Shown one piece after another: positions 1 to 8,947 of a stretch of DNA of 46,728 bases. Source of the DNA: Mesorhizobium escarrei (GTDB lineage: Bacteria > Pseudomonadota > Alphaproteobacteria > Rhizobiales > Rhizobiaceae); NCBI RefSeq assembly GCF_935825525.1, contig NZ_CAKXZT010000148.1, forward strand, positions 1-46,728, written 5' to 3'. Position numbers and translations under genes: made by a program. Position 1 is the first letter of the stretch; each line of letters begins with the position of its first letter. The notes below the pieces were generated by a model that did not search any database, was not told where the DNA came from, and saw only the letters and a program-made list of their open reading frames with translations.

Positions 1-64
1 TAGAGAAGTGTCTCAGGTTGCATTTCCGCTTCGGGTGGAGGCCGTGTTGAAACGCGAAGCGACG

Positions 65-558
65 TTAGCGCTTAGAATTTCGTTCTCCGAGGATACTGCT
101 GACGGTGCAATCGGCGACCTGGCCACCGGTCAAAAGGAAAGCGATCGGGCGGCATAGGCCGTCGGTCAGGGCGTGGATTTTCGTGGTTCGCCCACCACGC
201 GATCGGCCGATCGCCTGATTTTGTTCCCCCCCCTTGCCGCCTGAGGCGCAGCGATGCGCCTTCACCGCCGAGGAGTCGATGAGCACCTCCGCCGGTGTTC
301 CGCCAGCCGAGACCAGGGCATGGAAGATGTCGACCCAGATGCCCTTGGCTGCCCATCGGACGAAGCGGTTGTAGAGCGTCTTGCGCGGGCCGTAGGCATC
401 TGGTGCGTCGACCCAACGACCGCCTGATTTCAGGACATCCACGATGCCGCTGATTACCCGGTGATCATCAACCCGCCGCTTGCAGCGTGTGTCAGTTGCA
501 ACAGCGCCGCGAGTCGCCCGAACTGCTCCTCGGTCAGCCAGAAATAATTGCGATTCAA
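65..558 (-). pseudogene. IS5-family transposase remnant, frameshifted and truncated
   Basis: The minus strand reads like the first half of an IS5-family DDE transposase. It starts at a TTG near 558 (LNRNYFWLTEEQFGRL), then changes frame at about 480-500 and continues as DTRCKRRVDDHRVISG, GPRKTLYNRFVRWAAKG, EVLIDSSAVKAHRCASGGKG and KIHALTDGLCRPIAFLLTGG. The DSS segment carries the first catalytic Asp. The reading frame ends shortly after GGQVADC, where an intact element would continue for roughly another hundred residues, so the remaining DDE residues are missing. I could not place terminal inverted repeats or a target duplication. This is a dead copy abutting the following gene. Confidence 0.85.
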
Positions 559-671
559 CCTTGTAGTCTCCCGTTGCGGCGAAATCCCCGTTGATTCCGT
601 GCCTCCTTTGGACCACTGTCCCTAAATCGGGCAAAAGGCCGCGCCCGGATGAAGGACTCAGGGGGAGCGCA

Positions 672-1667
672 ATGCCCAACGCCTTCACCACTCTCGTCGG
701 CATGGAAATTCCGATTGTCCAGGCGCCCATGGGTGGAGCTACTTCTCCGCAATTCGCCGCCGCGGTGAGCAATGCAGGCGGTCTCGGGATGCTCGCCCTC
801 GGCTGGAGTCCGCCTGAAGCGGTACGCGCAGAAATTCGGGCCACCAAGGCCCTGACCAAACGGCCGTTCGGCGTCAATCTCGTGTTGACTTATCCGCAGG
901 AGGAGCGCCTCGCGATCTGCTTGGAAGAAGGCGTGCCGGTAGTCTCATTTTTCTGGGGCCAGGCAGGTTCGCTGACGGCTGCGGCGCATCGTGGCGGGGC
1001 AAAGGTCCTGCATACGGCAGGAGGCGCCGAACAGGCTCGGATATCAGCCGCAGATGGTGCCGACGCAATCGTCGCGCAGGGCTGGGAGGCGGGTGGCCAC
1101 GTTTACGGTACAGTTGCCACGATGGCGTTGGTTCCGGCGGTTGTTGACCAGGTCGCGCCAGTCCCCGTTCTTGCTGCCGGTGGCATTGCGGATGGACGCG
1201 GTCTAGCCGCGGTGATGGCACTTGGTGCCGCGGGCGCTTGGATCGGTACCCGCTTTCTCGCGAGCATCGAAGCCCCAATCCACCCGCGCTATCGCGACCG
1301 CATCCTCACAGCCAAGGAGACGGACACAGAATACGGGACTGTTTTCGATGTCGGCTGGCCCGACGCTCCGCACCGTAGCCTCCGCAACAAAACGATTGAA
1401 GCTTGGGAGGCAGCCGGACGCCCGCCGGCGGGTGGGCGTCCCCACGAAGGCGTGGTCGTTGCAAAGTCGCCATATGGCGACGTGGTTGCATACCAATCTC
1501 ATACGCCGGGATCGGGTGACGAGGGCGATATCGACGCCCTTGCCCTATGGTCGGGCCAAGGCGTCAGCCTCGTCCGCCGCGTCCAGCCGGCCGCCGAGAT
1601 CGTCCGCGAAATCAGCGACGAGGCGCGGGCAATCCTCGCACGGCTTGGGAACGATCCATCTTTCTAA
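672..1667 (+). CDS. nitronate monooxygenase (2-nitropropane dioxygenase family)
   Basis: This 331-residue protein is a flavin (FMN) TIM-barrel enzyme of the nitronate monooxygenase family, which oxidatively denitrifies alkyl nitronates in the cytoplasm. Visible family marks are the N-terminal PIVQAPMGG phosphate/flavin loop, the central AQGWEAGGHVYG segment carrying the family catalytic His, and the VLAAGGIADGRGLAAVMALG and GAWIGTRFLAS segments of the FMN phosphate site. The frame is open further upstream, but the ATG at 672 is preferred: it follows a purine-rich AGGGGGAG stretch and begins exactly where family similarity begins (MPNAFTTLVG). Upstream lies the transposase remnant, so the native promoter may be altered. 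The physiological substrate cannot be told from sequence; some relatives act as enoyl reductases. Confidence 0.9.
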   Translation: MPNAFTTLVGMEIPIVQAPMGGATSPQFAAAVSNAGGLGMLALGWSPPEAVRAEIRATKALTKRPFGVNLVLTYPQEERLAICLEEGVPVVSFFWGQAGSLTAAAHRGGAKVLHTAGGAEQARISAADGADAIVAQGWEAGGHVYGTVATMALVPAVVDQVAPVPVLAAGGIADGRGLAAVMALGAAGAWIGTRFLASIEAPIHPRYRDRILTAKETDTEYGTVFDVGWPDAPHRSLRNKTIEAWEAAGRPPAGGRPHEGVVVAKSPYGDVVAYQSHTPGSGDEGDIDALALWSGQGVSLVRRVQPAAEIVREISDEARAILARLGNDPSF

Positions 1668-1742
1668 GGCATGTGTGGGAAGTACCGCCGATCTCAATCG
1701 CGAACTTATGGGTCCGGATCCTTAAAAATTGGCGAGGCTGGA

Positions 1743-2039
1743 TCACGGGCAGGAGTGCCACATTCCATTGGACCCATAGTAACTCGGGTTTACGGCATCA
1801 AACGAGCAGTAAGCAGCATCGGTATCGTAGTTCCACCAAGGCTGGTAGTGATAGCCTGGATCGCTAAGAAAAACCTTGCGGTGCTGGTGGTCTCGCTGTC
1901 GGTTGCCAATGCCGCCACCGCTAAAGTCTAGGACATGGCCGTCACTCCCGCCGCCGCGCGCCATGGAGATCGTCGCCGAGCCGGTCGCCAGCATTGCGCC
2001 CAAAACGAACGTCGCCAGAATTGTTGTTGATCGTCTCAT
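1743..2039 (-). CDS. small exported Gly-rich protein (paralogue of the next one)
   Basis: This 98-residue protein has a clear signal peptide (MRRSTTILATFVLGAMLATG, then SATISMA and a likely cleavage). A short Gly/His-rich mature part follows, with Tyr and Trp, ending in a C-terminal Cys-Pro. The first 30 residues are nearly the same as those of the protein encoded at 2283-2729, and both end in a pattern with YC about 18-21 residues before a final CP. The mature parts otherwise differ. The start ATG at 2039 follows AGGAGTGT. Function is unknown; a cell-surface or periplasmic role is inferred only from the signal peptide. It shares a promoter-like block at the same distance with its paralogue, suggesting co-regulation as two separate transcription units. 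Confidence 0.7.
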   Translation of the reverse strand: MRRSTTILATFVLGAMLATGSATISMARGGGSDGHVLDFSGGGIGNRQRDHQHRKVFLSDPGYHYQPWWNYDTDAAYCSFDAVNPSYYGSNGMWHSCP

Positions 2040-2109
2040 AATACACTCCTAAAGGTTGACGCTTCCGGATTTGTCGAAAGCTATATCTAGATAGGTACAG
2101 CAGATACAT

Positions 2110-2130
2110 CTCAGAATAATACACCTGGCT
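2110..2130 (-). promoter_or_regulatory. conserved promoter-like block upstream of the 98-aa exported protein
   Basis: A 21-base block about 70 bases upstream of the ATG at 2039 matches 17 of 21 positions with the block at 2799-2819, which lies the same distance upstream of the paralogous gene. Read on the minus strand both contain GTATTAT followed by CTGAG, resembling a -10 element. A clear -35 was not found. Confidence 0.4.
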
Positions 2131-2228
2131 GAGATACATATACCTTCCCGCGGCAGTGCCGATGATGCGCTTTCAAAATCCCGATCACGCCACAGTTCGG
2201 CAGGCGTGCAAGCAAAGCCTTCGAGGTT

Positions 2229-2266
2229 CGAATCCGGGCCCCACTCGTGCTGTGAGCCCGGATTCG
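2229..2266. repeat. perfect 11-bp inverted repeat between the two exported-protein genes
   Basis: CGAATCCGGGC (2229-2239) is exactly inverted at 2256-2266 (GCCCGGATTCG) with a 16-base loop. It lies just beyond the stop codon of the minus-strand gene ending at 2283, where a transcription stop would be expected. No T-run follows on the minus strand, so it is only a possible terminator or an RNA-end-stabilising hairpin. Confidence 0.5.
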
Positions 2267-2282
2267 ATGAGGCTATGGCGGA

Positions 2283-2729
2283 TCACGGACAATATGGGAA
2301 AAGCCCGACGTATCCATGGTATGGGTACGGATAACCGCAGTAGCCGTCGTCATAGAAATCACTGCCGTAACCGCGGCCCCTTCTGAACCTATGACCGCCG
2401 ACATGACTGCCGCTGACATGGACGCCGCCGACATGGACGCCACTGCCGATGCCTGCGTTATGGCTGCCAAAGCCTACGCCGCGGCCACCGCCAAAGTCGC
2501 CGCCCATGCTTGCGGCATGGCCGCCCCCGCCAAAGCCTCCGCCGTGGCCACCGCCAAAGCCGCCGCCCATGCTTGCGGCATGGCCGCCCCCGCCAAAACC
2601 TCCGCCGTGGCCACCGCCGCCACCACCACCGCCACCGCCACCGCCGTGCGCCATCGAGACCGACGCGGAGCCGGTTGCCAGCATTGCACCCAAAGCGATC
2701 GTCGCTAAGATTGTTGTTGATCTTTTCAT
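2283..2729 (-). CDS. exported glycine/histidine-rich repeat protein
   Basis: This 148-residue protein opens with a signal peptide (MKRSTTILATIALGAMLATG, cleavage probably after SMA). A run of about 12 glycines follows, then two nearly exact copies of a 21-residue HGGGFGGGGHAASMGGGFGG-type unit. After these come GSHNAGIGSGVHVGGVHVSG-type Gly/His/Val repeats and a basic, Tyr-rich tail ending FPYCP. Low complexity and histidine content would suit a surface or metal-binding coat protein, but this is inference. The ATG follows AGGAGTGTAGT. It is paralogous with the gene at 1743-2039 through its signal peptide and promoter block. The opposite strand is open as Pro/Ala-rich frames, which are shadows of the Gly codons. 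Confidence 0.75.
   Translation of the reverse strand: MKRSTTILATIALGAMLATGSASVSMAHGGGGGGGGGGGGHGGGFGGGGHAASMGGGFGGGHGGGFGGGGHAASMGGDFGGGRGVGFGSHNAGIGSGVHVGGVHVSGSHVGGHRFRRGRGYGSDFYDDGYCGYPYPYHGYVGLFPYCP
2484..2609 (-). repeat. two tandem 63-bp coding repeats
   Basis: Two adjacent 63-bp units (2484-2546 and 2547-2609) encode the duplicated 21-residue Gly-rich block of the exported protein. They are nearly identical at DNA level, so copy number could vary by slippage or recombination without breaking the frame. Confidence 0.85.
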
Positions 2730-2798
2730 ACTACACTCCTATTGTTGAAGCTTTCTTGGTCATTGAAAGCAATTGTTATGTAGAGACAGGGCGCTTTT

Positions 2799-2819
2799 CT
2801 CAGTATAATACGCTTGGTT
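2799..2819 (-). promoter_or_regulatory. conserved promoter-like block upstream of the Gly-rich protein
   Basis: This is the partner of the block at 2110-2130: the same 21-base layout with 4 differences, about 70 bases upstream of the ATG at 2729. On the minus strand it reads ...GCGTATTATACTGAG, a -10-like TATTAT inside a conserved context. The surrounding DNA (2820-2850) is AT-rich compared with its neighbours, as expected of a promoter. Confidence 0.4.
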
Positions 2820-3179
2820 AATATGATTATATCTTATAAGGACAAATATTTACTTGTTGATTGAATGGCGCTGCCAGCAAATGCGCCTACGGGCGAGCCG
2901 CGATCGGGATCTGAGATGGAAGGCAAGGCCTCTGCAGCGCCCCGCATTCGCGGCATCCGGCGAGCCCCGGGTCATTAAGCTTGCAGGTTTCGATGAGTGG
3001 GTAGATGACGGCGCTCGCACCGTCACGCGGCGCCTAGGCCCTCCCAGGCACCGAGGATGACGTGGGATCACACGCCTTGATGCAAGCGCCCAAGGCAGTC
3101 CGCGATGAATGTCAGAATCTGATATCCTCTGCCTGAATAAGGCGCAGGATCGCCGCAGTTCAAAATCCCGGTCTCCAAT
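2820..3179. other. intergenic, no gene recognised
   Basis: This region holds AT-rich promoter DNA next to the exported-protein gene and then about 300 bases in which I see no credible gene. Short open frames exist on both strands but have no start signal or recognisable protein character. Confidence 0.5.
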
Positions 3180-4070
3180 TCACGCTGACAGCGGCCTGGG
3201 TTCGTCCCGTTTCGCGTAGACGACCTTCACTGCATGTTGTAATTTTTCGAAGGCGCGCATCTCAATCTGGCGCACACGCTCGCGCGAAACGCCGAATTCG
3301 CTCGAAAGATCTCCCAAACTCCTTGGGTTATCCGCAAGCCGACGCGCCTCAAGAATGCGCCGTTCGCGTGCATTGAGCACGCCAAGCGAGTCGATCAGCG
3401 CTCTATGCCGGCTGGAGGCCTCCTCGACCTGAACGAGCTTGTACTCCTGGTTGTCCTCGTCTTCGACCAGCAAATCCTGCCATTCGCCTTCGGCGTGACC
3501 TCGCAGGGGCGCGTTGAGCGAGGTGTCCCCGCCCATGCGGCCATTCATATAAACCACCTCCTGCTCGGTCACGCCAAGGCTGCTTGCGATCAGTCCCACC
3601 TGATCTGGATGCAGGTCACCATCGTCAAGCGCCGAGATGCGGGCCTTGAGTCGCCGCAAATTGAAGAACAGCTTCTTTTGATTGGGCGTCGTGCCCATCT
3701 TCACCAGCGACCAGGAGCGCAGAACATATTCCCGAATGGACGCCTTGGTCCACCACATCGCATAGGTGGCCAGACGCAGGCCGCGCTCCGGTTCGAAGCG
3801 ATCGACCGCCTTGATCAGACCGATGCTGCCCTCCGAGATTACCTCCGACATCGGCAACCCGTACCCGCGGTAACGCATAGCAATCTTGGCAACGAGGCGA
3901 AGATGCGAGACCACCAGTTGGTGAGCGGCCTCCGCGTCATTATGCTCACGCCAGCGTCTTGCCAGTGCTTGTTCCTGCTCCGGCGTCAGCATGGGGAGAT
4001 GTTTGATCCTTTCGAGATAGCGGCTAAGCCCGCCTTCGCTTGTCAAACTTGTTGCTGCTGCGCGTGCCAT
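3180..4070 (-). CDS. rpoH: RpoH-type (sigma-32) RNA polymerase sigma factor
   Basis: This 296-residue cytoplasmic sigma factor of the heat-shock group directs RNA polymerase to stress promoters. Region 2 is seen at about residues 50-140 (HLRLVAKIAMRYRGYGLPMS, GSIGLIKAVDRFEPERG, RLATYAMWWTKASIREYVLR). It is followed by the RpoH-specific box QKKLFFNLRRLK, which separates RpoH from other group members. Region 4 has the helix-turn-helix GDLSSEFGVSRERVRQIEMR near the C-terminus. The frame opens at a GTG at 4076, but the ATG at 4070 is chosen because TAAGGAG lies 6 bases upstream. Many rhizobia carry several rpoH copies; which paralogue this is cannot be decided here. On the minus strand upstream, a GGAAA-N17-CGTA sequence loosely resembles a general-stress EcfG promoter, only as a hint. 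Confidence 0.93.
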   Translation of the reverse strand: MARAAATSLTSEGGLSRYLERIKHLPMLTPEQEQALARRWREHNDAEAAHQLVVSHLRLVAKIAMRYRGYGLPMSEVISEGSIGLIKAVDRFEPERGLRLATYAMWWTKASIREYVLRSWSLVKMGTTPNQKKLFFNLRRLKARISALDDGDLHPDQVGLIASSLGVTEQEVVYMNGRMGGDTSLNAPLRGHAEGEWQDLLVEDEDNQEYKLVQVEEASSRHRALIDSLGVLNARERRILEARRLADNPRSLGDLSSEFGVSRERVRQIEMRAFEKLQHAVKVVYAKRDEPRPLSA

Positions 4071-4148
4071 GAACACTCCTTACTTACGTCGCACGGATCA
4101 GTTGTTTTCCGACGCTTATCGATAGTCGATATTTCTCTGTTCGAGGCG

Positions 4149-4505
4149 CTAGGTCTTCCCGAGCGCCGCGTCGATGCATCTGATCATGGCCTGGCTATCG
4201 AAAGGCTTGCCGAGGAAGCCGATGACGCCCGTTTCCAGAGCGCGCTTCCGAACACGCCCCTCAGGGAAGGCGGTGATCAAAATGGTTGGTATCTGATAGC
4301 CGTTTGCGATCAGATGATCCTGTAACTCTATTCCTGTCATGCCGGGCATCTGGATATCGCAGATCAAGCATGACGTATTTTCCAGATGAGATGACCTCAG
4401 GAAATCCTCCGCCGACTCGAATGCAGTTGCGATGAAACCTAGCGATCTAGCGAGGCCTGCAATTGCAAGTCGAACGGATTCATCGTCGTCGACGATGGAG
4501 ATCAT
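4149..4505 (-). CDS. single-domain response regulator (receiver only)
   Basis: This 118-residue receiver domain has no output domain. It shows the acidic pocket IVDDDES, the phospho-acceptor Asp at about residue 50 (CLICDIQMPGMTG), the switch Thr in ILITAF and the conserved Lys in FLGKPFD. It should act by passing phosphoryl groups or by protein contact. The pairing partner is not obvious; the FixL-like kinase 0.8 kb upstream is a candidate. The start is uncertain: ATG at 4505 fits the beginning of the domain, but a TTG at 4520 follows AAGGA and could add five residues. About 130 bases separate it from the FixJ-like gene, so it probably has its own promoter. It lies 78 bases upstream of rpoH on the same strand and may be transcribed with it. 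Confidence 0.85.
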   Translation of the reverse strand: MISIVDDDESVRLAIAGLARSLGFIATAFESAEDFLRSSHLENTSCLICDIQMPGMTGIELQDHLIANGYQIPTILITAFPEGRVRKRALETGVIGFLGKPFDSQAMIRCIDAALGKT

Positions 4506-4636
4506 CGTGTTGCGGATCAATGGACTGTTCCTTGGTACTAGCCGATGATCCAAGAATTGCTGTTTCAACGACTGTTTCTAGGCGATATATTGTGCCTATG
4601 ATCGTGAAAGCAAAGTTATACAGAGGTGTAACAAAT

Positions 4637-5299
4637 CTATTTATTGGGAGCACTTATCCCTAGGGCGGATGCCATTCTCACCAGGTCGGCTAGAGTTCTG
4701 GCGCCCATTTTTTTCATCAGACGACCCCGGTGGATTTTCACCGTGATTTCGCTGAGCTGCAGCTCGCCAGCGATTTGCTTGTTCATCAATCCGGTCGCGA
4801 CAAACGCCATCACCTGGCGCTCCCGAGGAGTCAGGTTGCGCACAAGGGTCTGGAGCTCCGACAGCGCCCGGTCTCTCTCTCGCCGTTGCCTGTCGCGATC
4901 CAGAGCGCCGTTGACGGCATCCAGAATATCCTGGTCTCGAAAGGGTTTGGTGAGGAAATCGACCGCGCCGGCTTTCATGGCTCTCACGGACATAGGAATG
5001 TCGCCATGACCGGTCATGAAAATGATCGGAAGATGAATGCCTGCGTTTCCCAACTGCGTTTGAAATTCAAGTCCGCTCACCTCAGGCAGCCGGATGTCTA
5101 GCACAAGGCAGCTTGGACCGTCGGGAAGCTGGCCGTTCAGCAACTCGGGAGCAGAACCGAAAAGCTGGGCACGCATACCAACAGATCGGAAGAGGCTGCT
5201 TAAGGCTTCGCGCAACAACGGATCGTCTTCCACAACCAGGACAGTCGGAGGCACGGTGCTGCTCTTGACTTGTTGCTGGGAGGCGGGGCCTCGGGTCAT
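4637..5299 (-). CDS. FixJ/LuxR-family response regulator
   Basis: This 220-residue two-domain regulator has a receiver at about 18-130 with the phospho-acceptor at D68 (CLVLDIRLPEVSG), switch region FMTGHGDIPMSVRAMKAGA and FLTKPF. A LuxR/FixJ-type helix-turn-helix follows at about 155-215 (LTPRERQVMAFVATGLMNKQ, SEITVKIHRGRLMKKMGA). It binds DNA once phosphorylated. Its ATG overlaps the stop of the histidine kinase gene by four bases (ATGA), so the two are translationally coupled and almost certainly a cognate pair. The FixJ label refers to family only; no FixL heme PAS is evident in the kinase, so nitrogen-fixation control is not claimed. Confidence 0.92.
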   Translation of the reverse strand: MTRGPASQQQVKSSTVPPTVLVVEDDPLLREALSSLFRSVGMRAQLFGSAPELLNGQLPDGPSCLVLDIRLPEVSGLEFQTQLGNAGIHLPIIFMTGHGDIPMSVRAMKAGAVDFLTKPFRDQDILDAVNGALDRDRQRRERDRALSELQTLVRNLTPRERQVMAFVATGLMNKQIAGELQLSEITVKIHRGRLMKKMGARTLADLVRMASALGISAPNK

Positions 5300-6750
5300 G
5301 ACTCGGCATCCTTTTCAAGGCGTGGCAGGGAAAACTGGAATATTGCGCCGCGACCCGGATTGGGCACGACCCATACACGGCCTCCATGTGCCTCAATGAT
5401 CGACCGGCAGATCGACAATCCCATCCCTATTCCGTCCGCCTTGGTGGTAAAGAAGGCGTTGAACAACTGGCGCGCATTGTCGGGATCGATGCCCGGTCCC
5501 GAATCCTGGACCCTAACGTTCACTTGGTCCGAATCATCGACCGACGTCGCAACGATAATTTCACGTAACGCGTTGTCGGCGGTGGCCATTGCCTGAATTC
5601 CGTTAAGCAAGAGATTGATCAGCAGCTGTTGAAGCTGGACACGGTCGCCAAGTACGGGCAGCCGCCGGTTGGTCAGTTTCAGTTTTAGGGTGATGCGATT
5701 TGCAACGAGTTCACGCTGCAATAGCACGAGGGATTCATTGACGATCTCGTTCACTTCGATAAGAGTCATCTGGAGATCTCCCTTTTTGGACAACGACCGG
5801 ATCCGACGGACGATATCGCTGGCGCGTTGCGCGTCAGCGATACTCCGCTTGACCGCGCTGCGGACCTCATCCAGATCTGGGTTGTCGCGATCGATCCACC
5901 GCAGGCACGCCTCGCCGTTCAAAACGATGCCGGCCAGTGGCTGATTCACCTCGTGCGCGATCGAGGCCGTCAATTCGCCCAATGTGGTGAGGCGTGTCAC
6001 ATGGGCGAGTTCGGCCTGTGCCTTCAGGACCTCGGCTTCTGCTTGCCTGCGCTCTGATATGTCTGTATTCGTTTCGAGAACCGCCAGCGGCTTGCCTTCG
6101 GCATCCGTCTTCAGCGCCCAGCGGCTGGCAACGACAACGGCGGATCCGTCTCGCTTCGTGTGCACGATTTCGCCTTCCCACCGGCCGGACCTGAACAGTT
6201 CCTGATTGATCTCATCCAGCGAAGTCGGAAAGACCGTCTGCAAGAGCTGATGGGTGGACTTCCCGGCTGCGTGTTCGGCTGACCAGCCGTAAATGGCTTC
6301 AGCACCACGATTCCAATAGGTGATCTGCTCGTCCGTACCGCGTACGAAGATCGAATCATGCGTCAAATCGAGCAGTTCGGCCTTTTCGGATAGATCGGTC
6401 GAGGTCGACTGATTTTTGAGGACAAGAAGGGTTGTAATGACAATGGCCGCGATGCTCATGAGGCAGCGGCTGAGCGCCCCCCAGTTGGCCCCGGTCCCAT
6501 GAACAAGCCAGAAGCTCAATAGGGTGAGCGCTACACAGGCGAGTGAAGACAAGACAATGCCACGCCTGCGCAAGGCACCTGCTGCGAGCAGAGGAACGAC
6601 CACATAGAGGACCGAGACAGCTCCAGAAAATGCATCGAGCGTATCGACAGCGAATATCCCGGCAGCCAGGAGGACGGCCAAAGGCCCCAGAAGCCGCGAG
6701 TTGCCGGATGCTCCCGGGGATAATCTATGCTGCATACGCTCTCTGTTCAT
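5296..6750 (-). CDS. membrane PAS-domain sensor histidine kinase
   Basis: This 484-residue inner-membrane sensor kinase has about four hydrophobic helices within residues 20-112 and a PAS domain at about 122-235 (HDSIFVRGTDEQITYWNRGA, AEAIYGWSAEHAAGKS). A HisKA segment follows with the phospho-accepting H266 in ASIAHEVNQPLAG, a motif typical of FixL/DctB-type kinases. The HATPase domain has N and G boxes (LLINLLLNGIQAM, DSGPGIDPDN, GIGMGLSICRSIIEAHGG). The PAS lacks an obvious heme-ligating signature that I could verify, so the signal is unknown. It is transcribed with the downstream FixJ-like regulator (four-base overlap). The ATG at 6750 follows CAGGAAA closely. A 59-base element shared with another locus lies about 80 bases upstream. 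Confidence 0.92.
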   Translation of the reverse strand: MNRERMQHRLSPGASGNSRLLGPLAVLLAAGIFAVDTLDAFSGAVSVLYVVVPLLAAGALRRRGIVLSSLACVALTLLSFWLVHGTGANWGALSRCLMSIAAIVITTLLVLKNQSTSTDLSEKAELLDLTHDSIFVRGTDEQITYWNRGAEAIYGWSAEHAAGKSTHQLLQTVFPTSLDEINQELFRSGRWEGEIVHTKRDGSAVVVASRWALKTDAEGKPLAVLETNTDISERRQAEAEVLKAQAELAHVTRLTTLGELTASIAHEVNQPLAGIVLNGEACLRWIDRDNPDLDEVRSAVKRSIADAQRASDIVRRIRSLSKKGDLQMTLIEVNEIVNESLVLLQRELVANRITLKLKLTNRRLPVLGDRVQLQQLLINLLLNGIQAMATADNALREIIVATSVDDSDQVNVRVQDSGPGIDPDNARQLFNAFFTTKADGIGMGLSICRSIIEAHGGRVWVVPNPGRGAIFQFSLPRLEKDAES

Positions 6751-7355
6751 TTTCCTGGTTGACGCTTGCGCTGCTGGTCGACTCTCCGTGTCACGCCGGT
6801 GTCCAGGTCCAACCTAAGCAACAAATCCTTTTCTGCTTGTTCGAAATTGCGGTCGTCGGCGTCTGATTGCACCTTTGTCACAGCAACACCTCGTCGAGAC
6901 CCCAATCTTCAGAGATTGCCTTGGAGAACCAGGCGCTCCCGTCCAGCGGCTATGTCGAGATGATCGCCTCGTCGACCCTTTTCAACCGGATTGGGCCGCA
7001 ACTCGCACAGGACGCTTGACCTCACCGATGAGAAATGAGGATGCCGATCAGCCGTCGCAGTACGATCCGCGGATCACGCTGCAGAAATTCCCACGGCGGA
7101 AATGCGGATCCTCGTCCGCAAGGACGTCGGCCTTGACATTGCCGAATGTGGTCGTCGGCCGCTCGCGGCATGCGGACGCAAAACCGCGACAATCGCAGCA
7201 ACAGGGCTCAAGTCATTTCCACCCCTATTGATTAGGCTTTTTGGTCCCGTGTTCTGGCCAATACACTTCGGTTGAGGGCGACGCTGGGAGAACAAGGGTG
7301 ACGCTGCCGCAGGCGGTCGCGTTGCTGGATTTCGATGTCCCACAGGAGACTATTT
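6751..7355. other. divergent intergenic region between kinase and catalase
   Basis: About 600 bases separate the minus-strand kinase from the plus-strand catalase. Apart from the shared element at 6831-6889, I see no convincing gene. Frames up to 118 codons exist but lack start signals and look like non-coding GC-rich frames. Promoters for both flanking genes must lie here; I could not assign -35/-10 boxes. Confidence 0.5.
6831..6889 (-). repeat. dispersed 59-bp element, copy A
   Basis: This segment resembles 29148-29206 over its whole length (roughly four of five bases identical, one small shift), with the best-kept core reading GCAATTTCG(A/G)ACAAGCAG on the minus strand. Both copies lie in the same orientation about 80-84 bases upstream of the start codon of a minus-strand membrane-protein gene. 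It could be a promoter or leader element or the remains of a repeated sequence. Confidence 0.5.
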
Positions 7356-8828
<1,473 letters not shown>

Positions 8829-8845
8829 CCTCGCTCGCTTCCACG

Positions 8846-8875
8846 GCCGGCGGCCGCTCCTCCCGGGCCGCCGGC
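8846..8875 (+). terminator. hairpin after catalase gene
   Basis: A perfect 10-bp GC stem (GCCGGCGGCC at 8846-8855, its inverse at 8866-8875) with a 10-base loop begins 18 bases after the catalase stop. No T-run follows, so it may attenuate rather than fully stop transcription into the channel gene, or stabilise the catalase mRNA end. Confidence 0.5.
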
Positions 8876-8947
8876 TATTCCCAGACAACTCAATACGAGC
8901 GCTGCACGCCAATGCGAGCGCTGCACGCTCGTCTCCGGAGATCAACC

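Noticed and set aside
2219..2245. GGTTCGAATCC followed by GGGCCCCAC, resembling a tRNA T-arm and 3' end
   Set aside because: The T-stem does not pair and no acceptor, D or anticodon arm exists upstream; the bases form half of a perfect hairpin instead.
2316..2821. Several long plus-strand Pro/Ala/His-rich frames
   Set aside because: They are antisense shadows of the Gly-rich coding repeats on the minus strand.
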